In this document: in pieces, positions 16,640-25,545 of the stretch | Position numbering within the stretch: position 1 is the first letter of the stretch | How the letters are laid out: each line of letters opens with the position of its first letter | Origin: Eggerthellaceae bacterium | GTDB taxonomy: Bacteria > Actinomycetota > Coriobacteriia > Coriobacteriales > Eggerthellaceae | Reading direction: 5' to 3' | Assembly (NCBI GenBank): GCA_022791455.1 | Contig: JAAVZC010000010.1 | Location: forward strand, 1 to 64,000 | Length of the DNA stretch: 64,000 nt | Notes under the pieces: model-generated | The model's input: the letters and a program-made list of their open reading frames with translations, nothing else | The model's database searches: none | Told to the model about the DNA's origin: nothing | Made by a program: the position numbers and the translations under genes

Positions 16640-16933
16640 ACGCAAAAGACGGCGAAAGGGGAGCGCGTGTCGCGGGTACGTGATGGTTCGGAGGAGGAAG
16701 CGGGCTGCGATTGAGCCGCGATGGGCACTGGACACAAAATGGCGGCTGATCGGGGTGAGGGGCCGAGGGCCGCGAAGAGGGGAGGACGAGCAACGGCTTC
16801 GCAACGTTCGGCTCCGCGCCCGCAGCGAATCACCTGCGACGGTTCCATAATAGAGAGCGGTTCGGGGCTCCTGGGGATTTGTTTCGTCTCTGCGAAGAGT
16901 GAACTTTTCTCAGCGCGTCTCTGTGAGCCAAGC

Positions 16934-16939
16934 TATAAT
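16934..16939 (+). promoter_or_regulatory. Perfect -10 (TATAAT) of the rubrerythrin gene
   Basis: GCTATAATGACC is 54 bases before the start codon; the -35 is poor. Confidence 0.7.
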
Positions 16940-16992
16940 GACCAAGGTTATATACCGCCTGCGAAGGCAAAGACGAGGCAAAGGAGCAATCC

Positions 16993-17601
16993 ATGAATCT
17001 TCGCGATGTTATTCCTACCGCTGAAAACTCCACCAACTTCAACGTGGTTCCCGAGTCCATCACCGAGGTGGGCACCACGCTCGACAATCTGAAGGCTGCC
17101 GTTATGGGCGAGACCGGCGCATCTGCCAAGTACGCCGCGTGCGCTCTGGCCGCCAAGGCTCAGGGCTACGATCAGATTGCCCGCCTGTTCGAGGCCACCA
17201 GCGCCGCCGAGCAGATCCACATCGGCCTTGAGGCCGGCGTCATCCAGTCCGTCGAGCCCGACTACGAGCGTCCCGCCGCTCCCGATGCCGAGGGCATTGC
17301 TACGGACCTGAACCTCATCGCCGGCGCCCTGGGCGAGATCTACGAGACCTCCGACATGTACCCCAGCTTCATCAAGGTGGCTCAGGAGGAGGGCGACAAG
17401 AAGGCCGAGTTCGTGTTCACCCGCGCCAAGCTGGCCGAGGCCGTGCATGCCGAGCTGTACATGGACGCCTACAACAACATCGACTGCCCGGACAACGACG
17501 CCTACTACCTGTGCCCCATCTGCGGCTACATCCACAAGGGCGACGACTTCGAGAAGTGCCCCATCTGCTTCACCCCGCGCGACAAGTTCCGCGAGTTCTA
17601 A
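16993..17601 (+). CDS. Rubrerythrin with C-terminal rubredoxin domain
   Basis: 202 residues. A four-helix ferritin-like domain with diiron carboxylates (GETGASAKY, EATSAAEQIH, YETSDMYPSF, AEAVHAELY) is followed by a rubredoxin knuckle pair, CPICGYIH and CPICFTPR. Rubrerythrins reduce hydrogen peroxide to water in anaerobes, using electrons through the rubredoxin iron. AAAGGAG precedes the ATG. It has its own promoter and terminator. Strong expression is suggested by the TATAAT box and very regular, GC-ending codons. Confidence 0.94.
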   Translation: MNLRDVIPTAENSTNFNVVPESITEVGTTLDNLKAAVMGETGASAKYAACALAAKAQGYDQIARLFEATSAAEQIHIGLEAGVIQSVEPDYERPAAPDAEGIATDLNLIAGALGEIYETSDMYPSFIKVAQEEGDKKAEFVFTRAKLAEAVHAELYMDAYNNIDCPDNDAYYLCPICGYIHKGDDFEKCPICFTPRDKFREF

Positions 17602-17630
17602 TCGGCAACGGAAACCAAGCGTTCCCAACA

Positions 17631-17657
17631 ACGGCCGCCCCTCGGGGCGGCCGTTTT
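17631..17657 (+). terminator. Rubrerythrin terminator
   Basis: ACGGCCGCCC / GGGCGGCCGT with a CTCG loop and TTTT. Confidence 0.9.
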
Positions 17658-17712
17658 GCGTCTAAGACCTGGGGTTGGCTGCCCCGGTTGTCTCATCGCT
17701 GGCCGTCCCTAT

Positions 17713-18606
17713 TTAGCGGCTGAGCGCTGCGGGCAGGTGCTTCTTCACCACCTCGATGAACAGCTGAGCGGCGGGGGTGAGCCAGGTGGTTTTGCGGTAG
17801 GCCAGCAGTACGGGAAAGGCGAGATCGTCAGAAGGGGAAGGGGCGGTTTGGAGCTGTCCCGCGGCCAACTCGTCGACCACGGCGAAGCGCGGGGCAATGG
17901 TGAAGCCCATCCCCAGGGTGACCAGGCGGCGAATGGCGTGGGTGGTCCACAGCTCCATAGTGTCGGCCAGGTCGATGCCGCGTTCAGCCAGGGATCGCTC
18001 GAATCCAATACGAAACACGCTGTCGGGCTCGTCGATGATGAAGGGCATCGTGACCGAATGGCCGGAGGTCTGGAGATCGGGAGGAGCCACCGTTGTTGCG
18101 ACGACGGCCACGGTGCTTACGTGAGCGATGGTCTCTACAACCATGTCGTCGGGGCGCCAATCGACGGCATAGAGCAGCGAAAGGTCGCATTCCGCGTGGG
18201 GAAGGGTGCGCGATATTTGGGCCAGCGAGCCGTCGCGCAGGCGCAGACGCACGCCGGGCGCCCGTTCGCGAAACTCCGAGATCACCTCGTTCATGGCGTA
18301 GCACAGAAGGCTCTCGGCCACATCGACGCGCAGCTCTCCGGAAAGCTCGCCCTCGGCGGCTGCCAAAGACCCCAAGCGGTCGACGGCGGCAATGATGTCT
18401 GCGGCCTGGGTCAGGGCCTCCGCGCCCTTCTGAGTGAGCACCATGCGCCGCCCGACGCGCTCGAAAAGGGGAATGCCCAGGTCTCGTTCGAGCTGCTTGA
18501 TGTGCACGGTGACGGTGGACTGCGTATAGCCCAGATGCTCGGCGGCTCGGGCATAGGTGCCGCACTGGACGACGGCTTGGAAGGTACGCAGGCATTTAAT
18601 GTCCAT
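17713..18606 (-). CDS. LysR-family regulator, divergent from a LysE exporter
   Basis: 297 residues: N-terminal winged helix (AAEHLGYTQSTVTVHIKQLE) and a periplasmic-binding-like effector domain. It diverges from a LysE-type exporter across an AT-rich 138-bp gap; such pairs (ArgP-ArgO or LysG-LysE style) usually have the regulator turn on the exporter when its amino-acid substrate accumulates. The ligand here cannot be deduced. The start ATG 18606 fits the usual LysR N terminus. Confidence 0.9.
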   Translation of the reverse strand: MDIKCLRTFQAVVQCGTYARAAEHLGYTQSTVTVHIKQLERDLGIPLFERVGRRMVLTQKGAEALTQAADIIAAVDRLGSLAAAEGELSGELRVDVAESLLCYAMNEVISEFRERAPGVRLRLRDGSLAQISRTLPHAECDLSLLYAVDWRPDDMVVETIAHVSTVAVVATTVAPPDLQTSGHSVTMPFIIDEPDSVFRIGFERSLAERGIDLADTMELWTTHAIRRLVTLGMGFTIAPRFAVVDELAAGQLQTAPSPSDDLAFPVLLAYRKTTWLTPAAQLFIEVVKKHLPAALSR

Positions 18607-18744
18607 AGGGCTCCAATGTTCGAATTATCGAAACAATATTATCAAAACTATTCGTTATACAAATGGATTCGTTTCGGCCATGATAGGGGTCGAGAAGGGT
18701 CGCCAATGCGAACGACCCGTGATTCCCTACGAGAAGAGGATGCC
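18607..18744. promoter_or_regulatory. Divergent LysR/LysE control region
   Basis: The sequence around 18618-18665 is strongly AT-rich (for example ATTATCGAAACAATATTATC) and contains partial dyads with the TnA pattern expected for LysR boxes, serving both divergent genes. Confidence 0.5.
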
Positions 18745-19353
18745 ATGACCTCCGCGCTGCTTGCCGCCATGCCCGCCTTTTTGGCGTACACCTTTGTCCA
18801 GGCCATCACGCCCGGGCCGGCCAATCTGTGCTCCATGGCCACGGCATTGCGTCTGGGCTTGCGGCCGGCGCTGCGGCAATGGGTGGGCCTGACCTTGGGG
18901 CTCTTCCTGGTGATAGCGGCGGCCTTGGCGGTGCTCTACGGAGCCGCGAACGCCATTGACAGCCTGCTGCCGGTGCTCACGGTGGTCGGAGCTGCCTATG
19001 TGCTGTGGCTTGCCTGGTCCATGGTGCGTCCCAGCGATGGCCACGGTGGCTTTGCGAACGTGCGCCCCACCATCGGCGCTGGGGTAGTTCTGCAGGTGAC
19101 GAATGCGAAGGTGCTCGTCATGTCCTGCACGGCGCTGGTGGCCTACGTCATTCCCTATGCCGAAAACGTGCCGGCGTTGCTGGGCGCATCCCTGGTGCTT
19201 CCCGTGGCCGGAGCGCTGTGCAATCTTGTGTGGATCTACGGAGGCGTGAAGCTCCAGTCGTTCTACGAAGCCCATCAGCGCCCCATCGATGCGCTCATGG
19301 CCGCTACGCTGGCATTGTGCGCCGGAGGCATGCTCATCTCGCTGATAGGCTAG
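18745..19353 (+). CDS. LysE-family amino-acid or metabolite exporter
   Basis: 202 residues, about six membrane helices. The N-terminal TPGPANLCSMATALRLGLRPAL is the LysE/RhtB signature. The family exports amino acids or related small molecules by proton antiport. ATG 18745 follows AGAAGAGGA; the much longer in-frame ORF upstream runs through the divergent LysR gene and is not real. Regulation by the divergent LysR protein is likely. Confidence 0.9.
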   Translation: MTSALLAAMPAFLAYTFVQAITPGPANLCSMATALRLGLRPALRQWVGLTLGLFLVIAAALAVLYGAANAIDSLLPVLTVVGAAYVLWLAWSMVRPSDGHGGFANVRPTIGAGVVLQVTNAKVLVMSCTALVAYVIPYAENVPALLGASLVLPVAGALCNLVWIYGGVKLQSFYEAHQRPIDALMAATLALCAGGMLISLIG

Positions 19354-19366
19354 GGGCTCTCCTTAG

Positions 19367-19436
19367 GATGAGACGGTTGGCCGTCTCATCCAGTTGCATC
19401 AAATGAGACAAGTCAGACGGTTGGCCGTCTCATTTT
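19367..19436. repeat. Double palindrome of the ATGAGACGGTTGG type; bidirectional terminator
   Basis: First hairpin: GATGAGACGG (19367-19376), TTGG loop, CCGTCTCATC (19381-19390). Second: ATGAGAC..GTCTCAT spanning 19403-19433, with TTTT after it. It lies between convergent lysE-like and tetR-like genes. A 29-base segment of the second copy (19403-19431) recurs in inverted orientation with one mismatch at 26351-26379, on the far side of the OYE/SDR cassette. Confidence 0.8.
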
Positions 19437-19445
19437 CGCTTCGCG

Positions 19446-20105
19446 TTAGGCCATGGGCGGTTCGGTGAAGGGGAAGGTTTCGCGGTAGCGGTCGGTAACG
19501 ACGTTGGTGAAGTAGGCGTGCAGCATGTGCTCGGCGTGGGCGTTCAGGTCGATGGCGCCGTCGGTGATGCACCATTCGAAGACGCAGCCTTTGATAACCG
19601 AGCAACAGTCGTAGGAGATGTCGTTGGCGCTCCAGTCTTCGCGGACGAAGCCCGCCTTCTGGGCTGCTAGCAGCCCTTCGGCACAGGCCTTCAGCAGGAA
19701 GTTCATGGTGTCGGGGGTTCCCATGACACTGCGTGCGTCGAGCGCCTTGTTCTTCGACTGGTAATAGTTGGAAACAAACTCGATGCCCATGGACTGGCAG
19801 TAGTCCAGATACTCTTGGTACAGATAGAGCACCAGCAAGTAGACATCATCGCCGGCGCGCTCAACGGCGTCGCCATTGTGCTCAGCTACGAAGTTGTCGA
19901 AGCCCTCTTGCAGGTAATACAGCATGAGGTCTTCCTTCGAATTGAAGTGATAGAAGAAGGTGCCCTTCGAGATGCCGGCCTCGTCGCAGATATTCGCGAT
20001 AGTAAGGTAATCCTCGCCGTGCTTCTTCAGAAGACGGGCGGCGGCATCGAAGATTTTCTTGCGGGTGTTCTGGGATTTTACCCGGCGCGGTGCTTTCACG
20101 GCCAT
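19446..20105 (-). CDS. TetR-family regulator of the OYE/SDR cassette
   Basis: 219 residues. N-terminal helix-turn-helix LTIANICDEAGISKGTFFYHF (about 34-54) and a helical ligand-binding domain rich in aromatic residues and Cys. ATG 20105 is chosen by family length; the upstream extension crosses the operator region. It diverges from the OYE gene over a 190-bp, AT-rich stretch with six GTTCAA half-sites. Likely role: repressor released by the cassette's own substrate, as is usual when TetR diverges from catabolic genes. Confidence 0.92.
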   Translation of the reverse strand: MAVKAPRRVKSQNTRKKIFDAAARLLKKHGEDYLTIANICDEAGISKGTFFYHFNSKEDLMLYYLQEGFDNFVAEHNGDAVERAGDDVYLLVLYLYQEYLDYCQSMGIEFVSNYYQSKNKALDARSVMGTPDTMNFLLKACAEGLLAAQKAGFVREDWSANDISYDCCSVIKGCVFEWCITDGAIDLNAHAEHMLHAYFTNVVTDRYRETFPFTEPPMA

Positions 20106-20144
20106 GGTCGGTCTCTTTCTCTCTGAGGTGTGCCATTCGCTTGT

Positions 20145-20271
20145 GTTCAAGAAAATTATACCAAAGTTCAAACTAAAGAAAAGAAAAGTCTTGACAACCG
20201 TTCAAAAAGGGGAGTATCCTGCGTCTCGAAAATTGAACTAAGTTTAAAAAACAGTTCAATAAAAAGTTCAA
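20145..20271. promoter_or_regulatory. Multi-copy GTTCAA operator region with promoter of the OYE operon
   Basis: Half-sites GTTCAA (or TTGAAC) occur at 20145, 20166, 20200, 20233 (reverse), 20254 and 20266. One good dyad is TTGAACTAAGTTTAA (20233-20247). The promoter TTGACA (20191-20196) and TATCCT (20215-20220), spacing 18, has a half-site in its spacer. The composition, about 70% AT, contrasts with the GC-rich genes on either side. This suits cooperative repression by the divergent TetR protein. Confidence 0.7.
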
Positions 20272-20295
20272 AGAGAGGTAGGAAAGGGGAGAGAC

Positions 20296-22392
20296 ATGAG
20301 CGGTTACGAGAAGCTGCTTGCGCCTATCCAGATTGGAACCCACACGTGGAAGAATCGCATTGCGAAGGGGCCCTCTTCCACGCTGTTCTGGGGACCGGAT
20401 CAGTTCTGCAACGATCGCGTCATCGACACCTTTGAGGCCATTGCCAAGGGCGGTGCCGGCGCTGTTATTCTGGGCGCCTGCATTTCCGACGATCCGGCAA
20501 TGCTCATCTGCAAGGACGGTACTTCCGGCTTCACGGTAAGCGATTACCCGTTCGGCGGCTTGTACGACGACAAGTTCATTCCCGGCATGGCCAAGCTGGC
20601 CGACGCCATTCACGCCCATGGTTGCGAGATCATCGCGCAGATCTTCCAGAATGGCTCGGCGCTGAAGACCGAGGGCGGCTCTTGGGGCCCCTCGGACATC
20701 CCCGAGACCGAGTTGCCGAGCCCGGTGCCCTACTGCTTCCCCGTGCGCGGCGTCTCTCTCGAGGAGATCGAGGCCTTCAAGGCGCGCTACATCGACGCGG
20801 CCGAGCGCGCGAAGAAGGCAGGTCTTGACGGCGTGGAAGTTCACGCGGCCAACGGCTACTTCATCATGAGCTTCACCTCCCGCATTTGGAACAAGCGCAA
20901 CGACGAGTACGGCTGCCAGACCTTGGAGAACCGCACGCGTCTGGCCTGCGAGCTCATCGCCGGCATCAAAGGGCGCTGCGGCGAGGACTTCATCGTGGGC
21001 GTGCGCATGAACGGCCAGGAATTCGGTCATCCGCTGGCCACCACCATGGAGGAGAGCGCCGAGTTCGCGAAGCTCTACGAGCGCGCCGGCGCCGACTACA
21101 TCTCCGTGACGGGCTACGGCTACGGCGATTGCCCCTTCCAGTACGCCGACGACTACTGGATGTACCCGAAGGCCGACCCGGACATGCAGCCCTACCTGCC
21201 GCGTCTGGAGGGCAGTGGCCTGCTCGTGCCGCTGGCGGCCAACGTGAAGGCGGCCGGCGTGCAGGTGCCCGTCTTCGGCATCGGCTCGCTGACGCCCGAG
21301 AAGGCCGAGGCGGCCATCGGCGCCGGCGACATGGACCTGGCGCTGTTCGCCCGCGGCCTGTGGGCCGACCCGGACATGGCCAACAAGCTGGCCGCCGGCC
21401 ACCCCGAGGACGTGCGCCGCTGCAACCATTGCGCCACCTGCGATGCCGAGCACCCGGGCGTGATCAAGCGCTGCCGCGTGAACCCGGCTTTCGGTCGCGA
21501 GCGCGAGCTGGAGGCGAAGCCGGCCGAGAAGAAGAAGCGCGTGCTGGTGGTGGGTGGCGGTGCCGCCGGCCTGGAAGCGGCGCGCGTGGCGGCCGAGCGC
21601 GGTCATGAGGTGACCCTGGCCGAGAAGGAGTCCATGCTGGCGCTGGAGCTGAAGCTTGCCACCATGGTGAAGGGCACCACCTGCGAAGACGTGCCCGCGC
21701 TCATCACCTGGCTCGAGACCCAGGCGGAAAAGACTCCCGGTCTCACCATTAAAACCAAGACCGAAGTTACCCCGGACTATGTGCGCAAGATGGCGCCCGA
21801 TGTCGTCATCGTGGCCACGGGCGGCGCCTACGGCACGCCGGCGGTGCCCGGCATCGAGGGCAAGAACGTGTCCACGGTGCCCCAGCTGACCAAGATGGCG
21901 AAGATCCCGCTGAAGATTTTCGGCGCCAATGCCCTGAACAAGTTGTCCGAGGTGGCGCTGCCGGGCGTGGGCAAGAACTGCGTGGTGCTGGGAGCCCAGA
22001 TCGAGGGCATTCAGGGTGCCATCTTCCTGCAGAAGCGCGGCAAGAACGTCATGGTGTTCGACGAGGTGGACAAGGTGGCCGACCGTATGCCCCCGCGTTA
22101 CGTCGATCGCTCGCTGCACTATCTGAACGAGGTGGGCGTGTCTATCACCACGGGCGTCACCTTCAAGGAGATCACGAAGAAGGGCTTGCGCTACGAGGAG
22201 AACGGCGTGGAGAAGTTCCAGCCGGCCGACACCATCATGGTGTTCCAGTCGCCCCATGAGGATTTGAGCCTCTACGAGGCGCTGAAGAATCTGGCTCCCG
22301 AGGTGTACTCCATCGGCGCCTGCAACGGCGAGGACGCGAGCCTCATGGTGGACGCCCTCAGCCAGGGCCGCGAGATCGGCGTGCGCATCTAG
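20296..22392 (+). CDS. Old-yellow-enzyme/dienoyl-CoA-reductase-type flavin oxidoreductase
   Basis: 698 residues. An FMN-binding TIM barrel (1-345) has H183 and N186 in EVHAANGY, the His/Asn substrate-anchoring pair of old yellow enzymes. A 4Fe-4S site follows (C376, C379, C382, C393 in CNHCATC...KRC), then an NAD(P)/FAD domain starting with VLVVGGGAAGLEAA. This is the BaiCD/BaiH, FadH and daidzein-reductase architecture; such enzymes reduce C=C bonds of enones or dienoyl-CoAs. GGGGAGAG precedes ATG 20296. First gene of the TetR-controlled cassette. Family and context suggest a ring-enone such as a steroid, bile acid or plant polyphenol; the actual substrate is unknown. Confidence 0.9.
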   Translation: MSGYEKLLAPIQIGTHTWKNRIAKGPSSTLFWGPDQFCNDRVIDTFEAIAKGGAGAVILGACISDDPAMLICKDGTSGFTVSDYPFGGLYDDKFIPGMAKLADAIHAHGCEIIAQIFQNGSALKTEGGSWGPSDIPETELPSPVPYCFPVRGVSLEEIEAFKARYIDAAERAKKAGLDGVEVHAANGYFIMSFTSRIWNKRNDEYGCQTLENRTRLACELIAGIKGRCGEDFIVGVRMNGQEFGHPLATTMEESAEFAKLYERAGADYISVTGYGYGDCPFQYADDYWMYPKADPDMQPYLPRLEGSGLLVPLAANVKAAGVQVPVFGIGSLTPEKAEAAIGAGDMDLALFARGLWADPDMANKLAAGHPEDVRRCNHCATCDAEHPGVIKRCRVNPAFGRERELEAKPAEKKKRVLVVGGGAAGLEAARVAAERGHEVTLAEKESMLALELKLATMVKGTTCEDVPALITWLETQAEKTPGLTIKTKTEVTPDYVRKMAPDVVIVATGGAYGTPAVPGIEGKNVSTVPQLTKMAKIPLKIFGANALNKLSEVALPGVGKNCVVLGAQIEGIQGAIFLQKRGKNVMVFDEVDKVADRMPPRYVDRSLHYLNEVGVSITTGVTFKEITKKGLRYEENGVEKFQPADTIMVFQSPHEDLSLYEALKNLAPEVYSIGACNGEDASLMVDALSQGREIGVRI

Positions 22393-22422
22393 CCGTCGAT
22401 GCAAGGGGAGTGAGGGGCGCCG

Positions 22423-22448
22423 AAAGGGCGGCGCCCCTGAATAGAAAG
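22423..22448 (+). other. Intercistronic hairpin OYE-MFS
   Basis: AGGGGCGCC (22423-22431) / GGCGCCCCT (22440-22448), no T-run. Probably partial attenuation or 3' end protection of the OYE message. Confidence 0.6.
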
Positions 22449-22456
22449 GGGTACGT

Positions 22457-23719
22457 ATGAAAGCTGCCAAGCTTTCCAAGGCACCGGCCTATCGCTGGTG
22501 GATCCTGGTCATGAACATGCTGGCCTACGGCTACTTCTTCATGACCATTCAAACGGCGGCGGCCTTTGGCACCGCCATCCAGGAGGCCATGGGGCTCAAT
22601 GCCACCATGCTCTCGTTCTACACCACGGCTACCATGATCAGCTTTGCGCTGCTGGCAGGGCCGGGTGGCAAGCTCATCGCCAAGGTGGGCACGAAGAAGA
22701 CCATTCTCATCGCCCTGGCCATCGACGTGGCGGCCTCGGCTGTCTTTGCCGTTGCAGGCGGCAACTACGTGTCGGATCTGGTTCTTCGCTTCATTCAGGG
22801 CATCTCCGGCGGCTTCATTGGGGCCGCGGCTGTCAACAGCACGGCCATGTGGTTCCCAGTGCGCCAGCGCGGTATTGCCGGAGGCATCCTGCTGGGCGTG
22901 CTGGGCATCGGCTTCACCCTGGCCACGCTGGGCGCCCAGGCACTTTTGGGCTGGGGGCTCCCGTGGTACACCGCCATGGGCGGCCTCACGGCGGTCTCGG
23001 GCGTGGTGATCTTCGTGCTGTATCTGCTGACGGTGCGCGAGATTGGCACGGTGTACCCCGGGGCGATGTCCATCGCCGAGCTGCTGCCCGAGGAGGCGGC
23101 CGCCGATGCGCCGGCGCGCGACACCTCCCAGCTGCCCGGCACCATGGCCGAGGTGCGTCGCAACGGCAAGTACTGGGCCTGTGCGGTGGTGGGCTTCGGC
23201 AACGCCTTCCTCGTGTATGGCTTTGGCACGTTCCTTATGTTCCTGCTCATGAACGACTTGGGCATTACCTCCGACCTGGTCACGATGGTCATCAGCTCCA
23301 CCTTCTTCATCACCATTGTGGCGGCGCCCCTCGGCGGCATCCTGTCCGACAACGTTTTCAAGGGCTCGCGCTACCAGACGCTCATGATTGCCACGGGCAT
23401 TACCGCCGTGACGCTCGTTCTCATCCCGATCATCGGCAATGCGAGCGCCATCATCGTGGCAGTGCTGCTCATGCTGGCCTACGGCTCGGTGTCCATGATC
23501 CTCGGTCCCTTCTGGGCCATTCCCAACGAAATTACCCAGCCGCAAATTGCCGGCCAGTGCACGGGCGAGCTCACCATGCTCTCCAATATCGGCGGCATTG
23601 TGGTGGCGCCGGTGTTCGCTGCGCTCATCGACAGCACGGGCACGGCCCTCATCTGCCTGGGCATCTGCGTGGCCGTGGGCGTGATCAGCTTCCTGTGCGC
23701 CCGCTTCATTCACCAGTAG
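22457..23719 (+). CDS. MFS transporter of the OYE/SDR cassette
   Basis: 420 residues, 12 predicted helices in two halves joined by an acidic loop near residue 200. Features include GPGGKLIAKVGTKK, a motif-A-like loop, and the second-half equivalent GGILSDNVFKGSR. It belongs to the oxalate/formate-antiporter-like and BaiG-like part of the superfamily. GAAAGGGG precedes the ATG. Its place between the OYE and the SDR genes implies uptake of the cassette's substrate or exchange of substrate for product. Confidence 0.88.
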   Translation: MKAAKLSKAPAYRWWILVMNMLAYGYFFMTIQTAAAFGTAIQEAMGLNATMLSFYTTATMISFALLAGPGGKLIAKVGTKKTILIALAIDVAASAVFAVAGGNYVSDLVLRFIQGISGGFIGAAAVNSTAMWFPVRQRGIAGGILLGVLGIGFTLATLGAQALLGWGLPWYTAMGGLTAVSGVVIFVLYLLTVREIGTVYPGAMSIAELLPEEAAADAPARDTSQLPGTMAEVRRNGKYWACAVVGFGNAFLVYGFGTFLMFLLMNDLGITSDLVTMVISSTFFITIVAAPLGGILSDNVFKGSRYQTLMIATGITAVTLVLIPIIGNASAIIVAVLLMLAYGSVSMILGPFWAIPNEITQPQIAGQCTGELTMLSNIGGIVVAPVFAALIDSTGTALICLGICVAVGVISFLCARFIHQ

Positions 23720-23794
23720 GGCTCTGGGTTTCGGGCTCCCGCGCCAAGCCGCGATAGCGGAAGGGCGCGAAATCGATCGAGAAAGGATCGCTTT

Positions 23795-24604
23795 ATGGAA
23801 GACAAGAAGGTAGTCATTATCACCGGGGCTGCTATGGGTATTGGCAAAGCGGCCGTGGACCGCTTCGGCCGCGCGGGCTGGCAGATTGCCGCCGTCGACT
23901 GGAACGGCGAGGCGCTGGCCGCCACCGAGGCCGAGATGACCGGGAAGGGCTATGCCGTCGACGCCTATGTGCTGAACGTGGCCGACTACGACGCCTGCGC
24001 CGCCATGGTGGCTGATGTGGAGGCGAAGTACGGACGCATCGACGGCCTGTACAACAACGCGGGCATCTTGGGCGACCGCGACGGCATCCTGGGCTTTGAC
24101 CACGAGACGGTCAAAGACGCCTTCGAGGTGAATGTGTTTGGTTCGTTGAACCTCATTCAGCTGGTGGCCCGCGTCATGGATCGCTTGGGCATCCAGGGCG
24201 CCATTGTCAACACCACCTCCATTAACGCCGAGGTGGGCACATGGGATCCCATCGGCTACATCGGCTCGAAGGGTGCCATGAAGGCCATCACCCAGGGCGC
24301 CGCTTTCCATCTGGGTGCTCAGGGCATCCGCGTGAACGCCGTGTCTCCCGGTGCCACCATCACGCCCATGGCGGCTAGCGTCTACGACGTGCCGCCGGCG
24401 CGGGAGGCTGTGGCCCTGAACCACAATCGCCACCGCTGGATCACCCCCGAAGAGGTGGCTAACGCGGCTTTCTGGCTCATCTCCGATGAGGCCTCGGGCG
24501 TGAACGGCATTGTGGTGGCCGTCGATGACGGCTATGCCACGGGCAAGGGCGCCGATCTGCTGGGCATTTTCGAGGAGTGGGAGAGCGAGCACCCGCAGGC
24601 TTAG
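23795..24604 (+). CDS. Short-chain dehydrogenase/reductase 1
   Basis: 269 residues, classical SDR: TGAAMGIG nucleotide-binding motif (11-18), NNAG, and catalytic S142, Y155 and K159. An acidic residue after strand 2 (AVDWN) suggests NAD(H) preference. GAGAAAGGA lies before ATG 23795. Classical SDRs of this size interconvert hydroxy and keto groups of steroids, polyols and fatty acyl chains. In this cassette it would supply or remove the keto group needed by the OYE. The C-terminal tail past the usual GG..TG end is about 15 residues longer than typical. Confidence 0.9.
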   Translation: MEDKKVVIITGAAMGIGKAAVDRFGRAGWQIAAVDWNGEALAATEAEMTGKGYAVDAYVLNVADYDACAAMVADVEAKYGRIDGLYNNAGILGDRDGILGFDHETVKDAFEVNVFGSLNLIQLVARVMDRLGIQGAIVNTTSINAEVGTWDPIGYIGSKGAMKAITQGAAFHLGAQGIRVNAVSPGATITPMAASVYDVPPAREAVALNHNRHRWITPEEVANAAFWLISDEASGVNGIVVAVDDGYATGKGADLLGIFEEWESEHPQA

Positions 24605-24702
24605 GCTCTCGCGTTTCTTCAAGTTCGTTGACAAGGGAGGCCTTCGCGCCCGGACGGAGGCACCGTCCCTTACAAGGGTTCCGGGAAGATTAGGAGGAGA
24701 TC

Positions 24703-25473
24703 ATGAATCGTCTGGAAGGCAAGCGCGCCATTATCACCGGTGGTGCCAAGGGTCTCGGTCTGGCCACGGCTCAGCTGTTTGTAGAAGAGGGAGCGAAGAT
24801 CGCCATCGTCGACTTCGACGGCGAGGCCGGCCGCGAGGCTGCCAAGGTGATCACCGAGGCTGGTGGCGAGGTGTACTTCCACGAGGTGGACGTGCGCGAC
24901 GCCGAGGCCATCGAGGCCACCTTCGCCACCATCAACGAGGAGATGGGTGGCATCGACATCCTGGTCAACAGCGCCGGCGTAGTGGACTCGGGCGTCATCG
25001 CTCACGAGACGAGCATCGAGGAGTGGCGCGAGGTTATCGACACCGACCTGAACGGCTCGTTCATCACCTCGAAGTTCGCCGTGCCCTACATGCTCGGCAA
25101 GGGCGGCTCCATCGTGAACATCGCTTCCACGGCCGGCCTGTCCTCGGTGTGCGACGGCAACGCCCCCTACCATGCGGCCAAGGGCGGCGTGGTGCAGATG
25201 ACCAAGAACTTCGGCATTTCCTACGCCAAGAAGGGCATCCGCTGCAACTGCGTGTGCCCCGGCACCACCCTCACCGACCTGGTGCGCAACGACCTCATCA
25301 ACAAGTTCGGCAGCGTGGAGGAGGGCGAGCCGGTCTACGGCGCCATGCACCCCATGGGTCGTCTGGGCAAACCCATCGAGACCGCCTACGCCATCCTGTA
25401 CCTGGCCTCTGACGAGGCGGCGTGGACCACGGGCGTGGCCCTGCCGGTGGACGGCGGCTTCACCGCTGCGTAA
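24703..25473 (+). CDS. Short-chain dehydrogenase/reductase 2
   Basis: 256 residues, classical SDR with TGGAKGLG, NSAG, catalytic S142, Y156 and K160, and a PVDGGFTA end. The aspartate in IVDFD after strand 2 suggests NAD(H). AGGAGGA precedes the ATG. It is most like the 3-ketoacyl-ACP reductase and 20beta/3alpha-hydroxysteroid dehydrogenase group. Two adjacent, dissimilar SDRs beside an OYE suggest two hydroxy/keto steps of opposite stereochemistry or at different positions, as in steroid epimerisation; this is inference. Confidence 0.9.
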   Translation: MNRLEGKRAIITGGAKGLGLATAQLFVEEGAKIAIVDFDGEAGREAAKVITEAGGEVYFHEVDVRDAEAIEATFATINEEMGGIDILVNSAGVVDSGVIAHETSIEEWREVIDTDLNGSFITSKFAVPYMLGKGGSIVNIASTAGLSSVCDGNAPYHAAKGGVVQMTKNFGISYAKKGIRCNCVCPGTTLTDLVRNDLINKFGSVEEGEPVYGAMHPMGRLGKPIETAYAILYLASDEAAWTTGVALPVDGGFTAA

Positions 25474-25498
25474 AGCGCGGCAATGCGAAGGAATGTGC

Positions 25499-25525
25499 GG
25501 GTGCCCTGTTTGGGGCAGGGCGCCC
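25499..25525 (+). other. Intercistronic hairpin SDR2-DUF169
   Basis: GGGTGCCCTG (25499-25508) / CAGGGCGCCC (25516-25525), one wobble, followed by TTTAA; possibly a weak terminator setting the level of the next gene. Confidence 0.6.
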
Positions 25526-25545
25526 TTTAAGAGAGGAGAATTCCC

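Noticed and set aside
17656-18744. N-terminal extension of the LysE gene across the LysR gene
   Set aside because: Composition is antisense-like and the LysE family begins at 18745, which has a ribosome site.
20173-24634. Long minus-strand frames of about 760 codons opposite the OYE, MFS and SDR genes
   Set aside because: His/Gly/Arg-rich composition typical of the antisense of GC-rich genes; no ribosome sites; the plus-strand proteins have complete family motifs.
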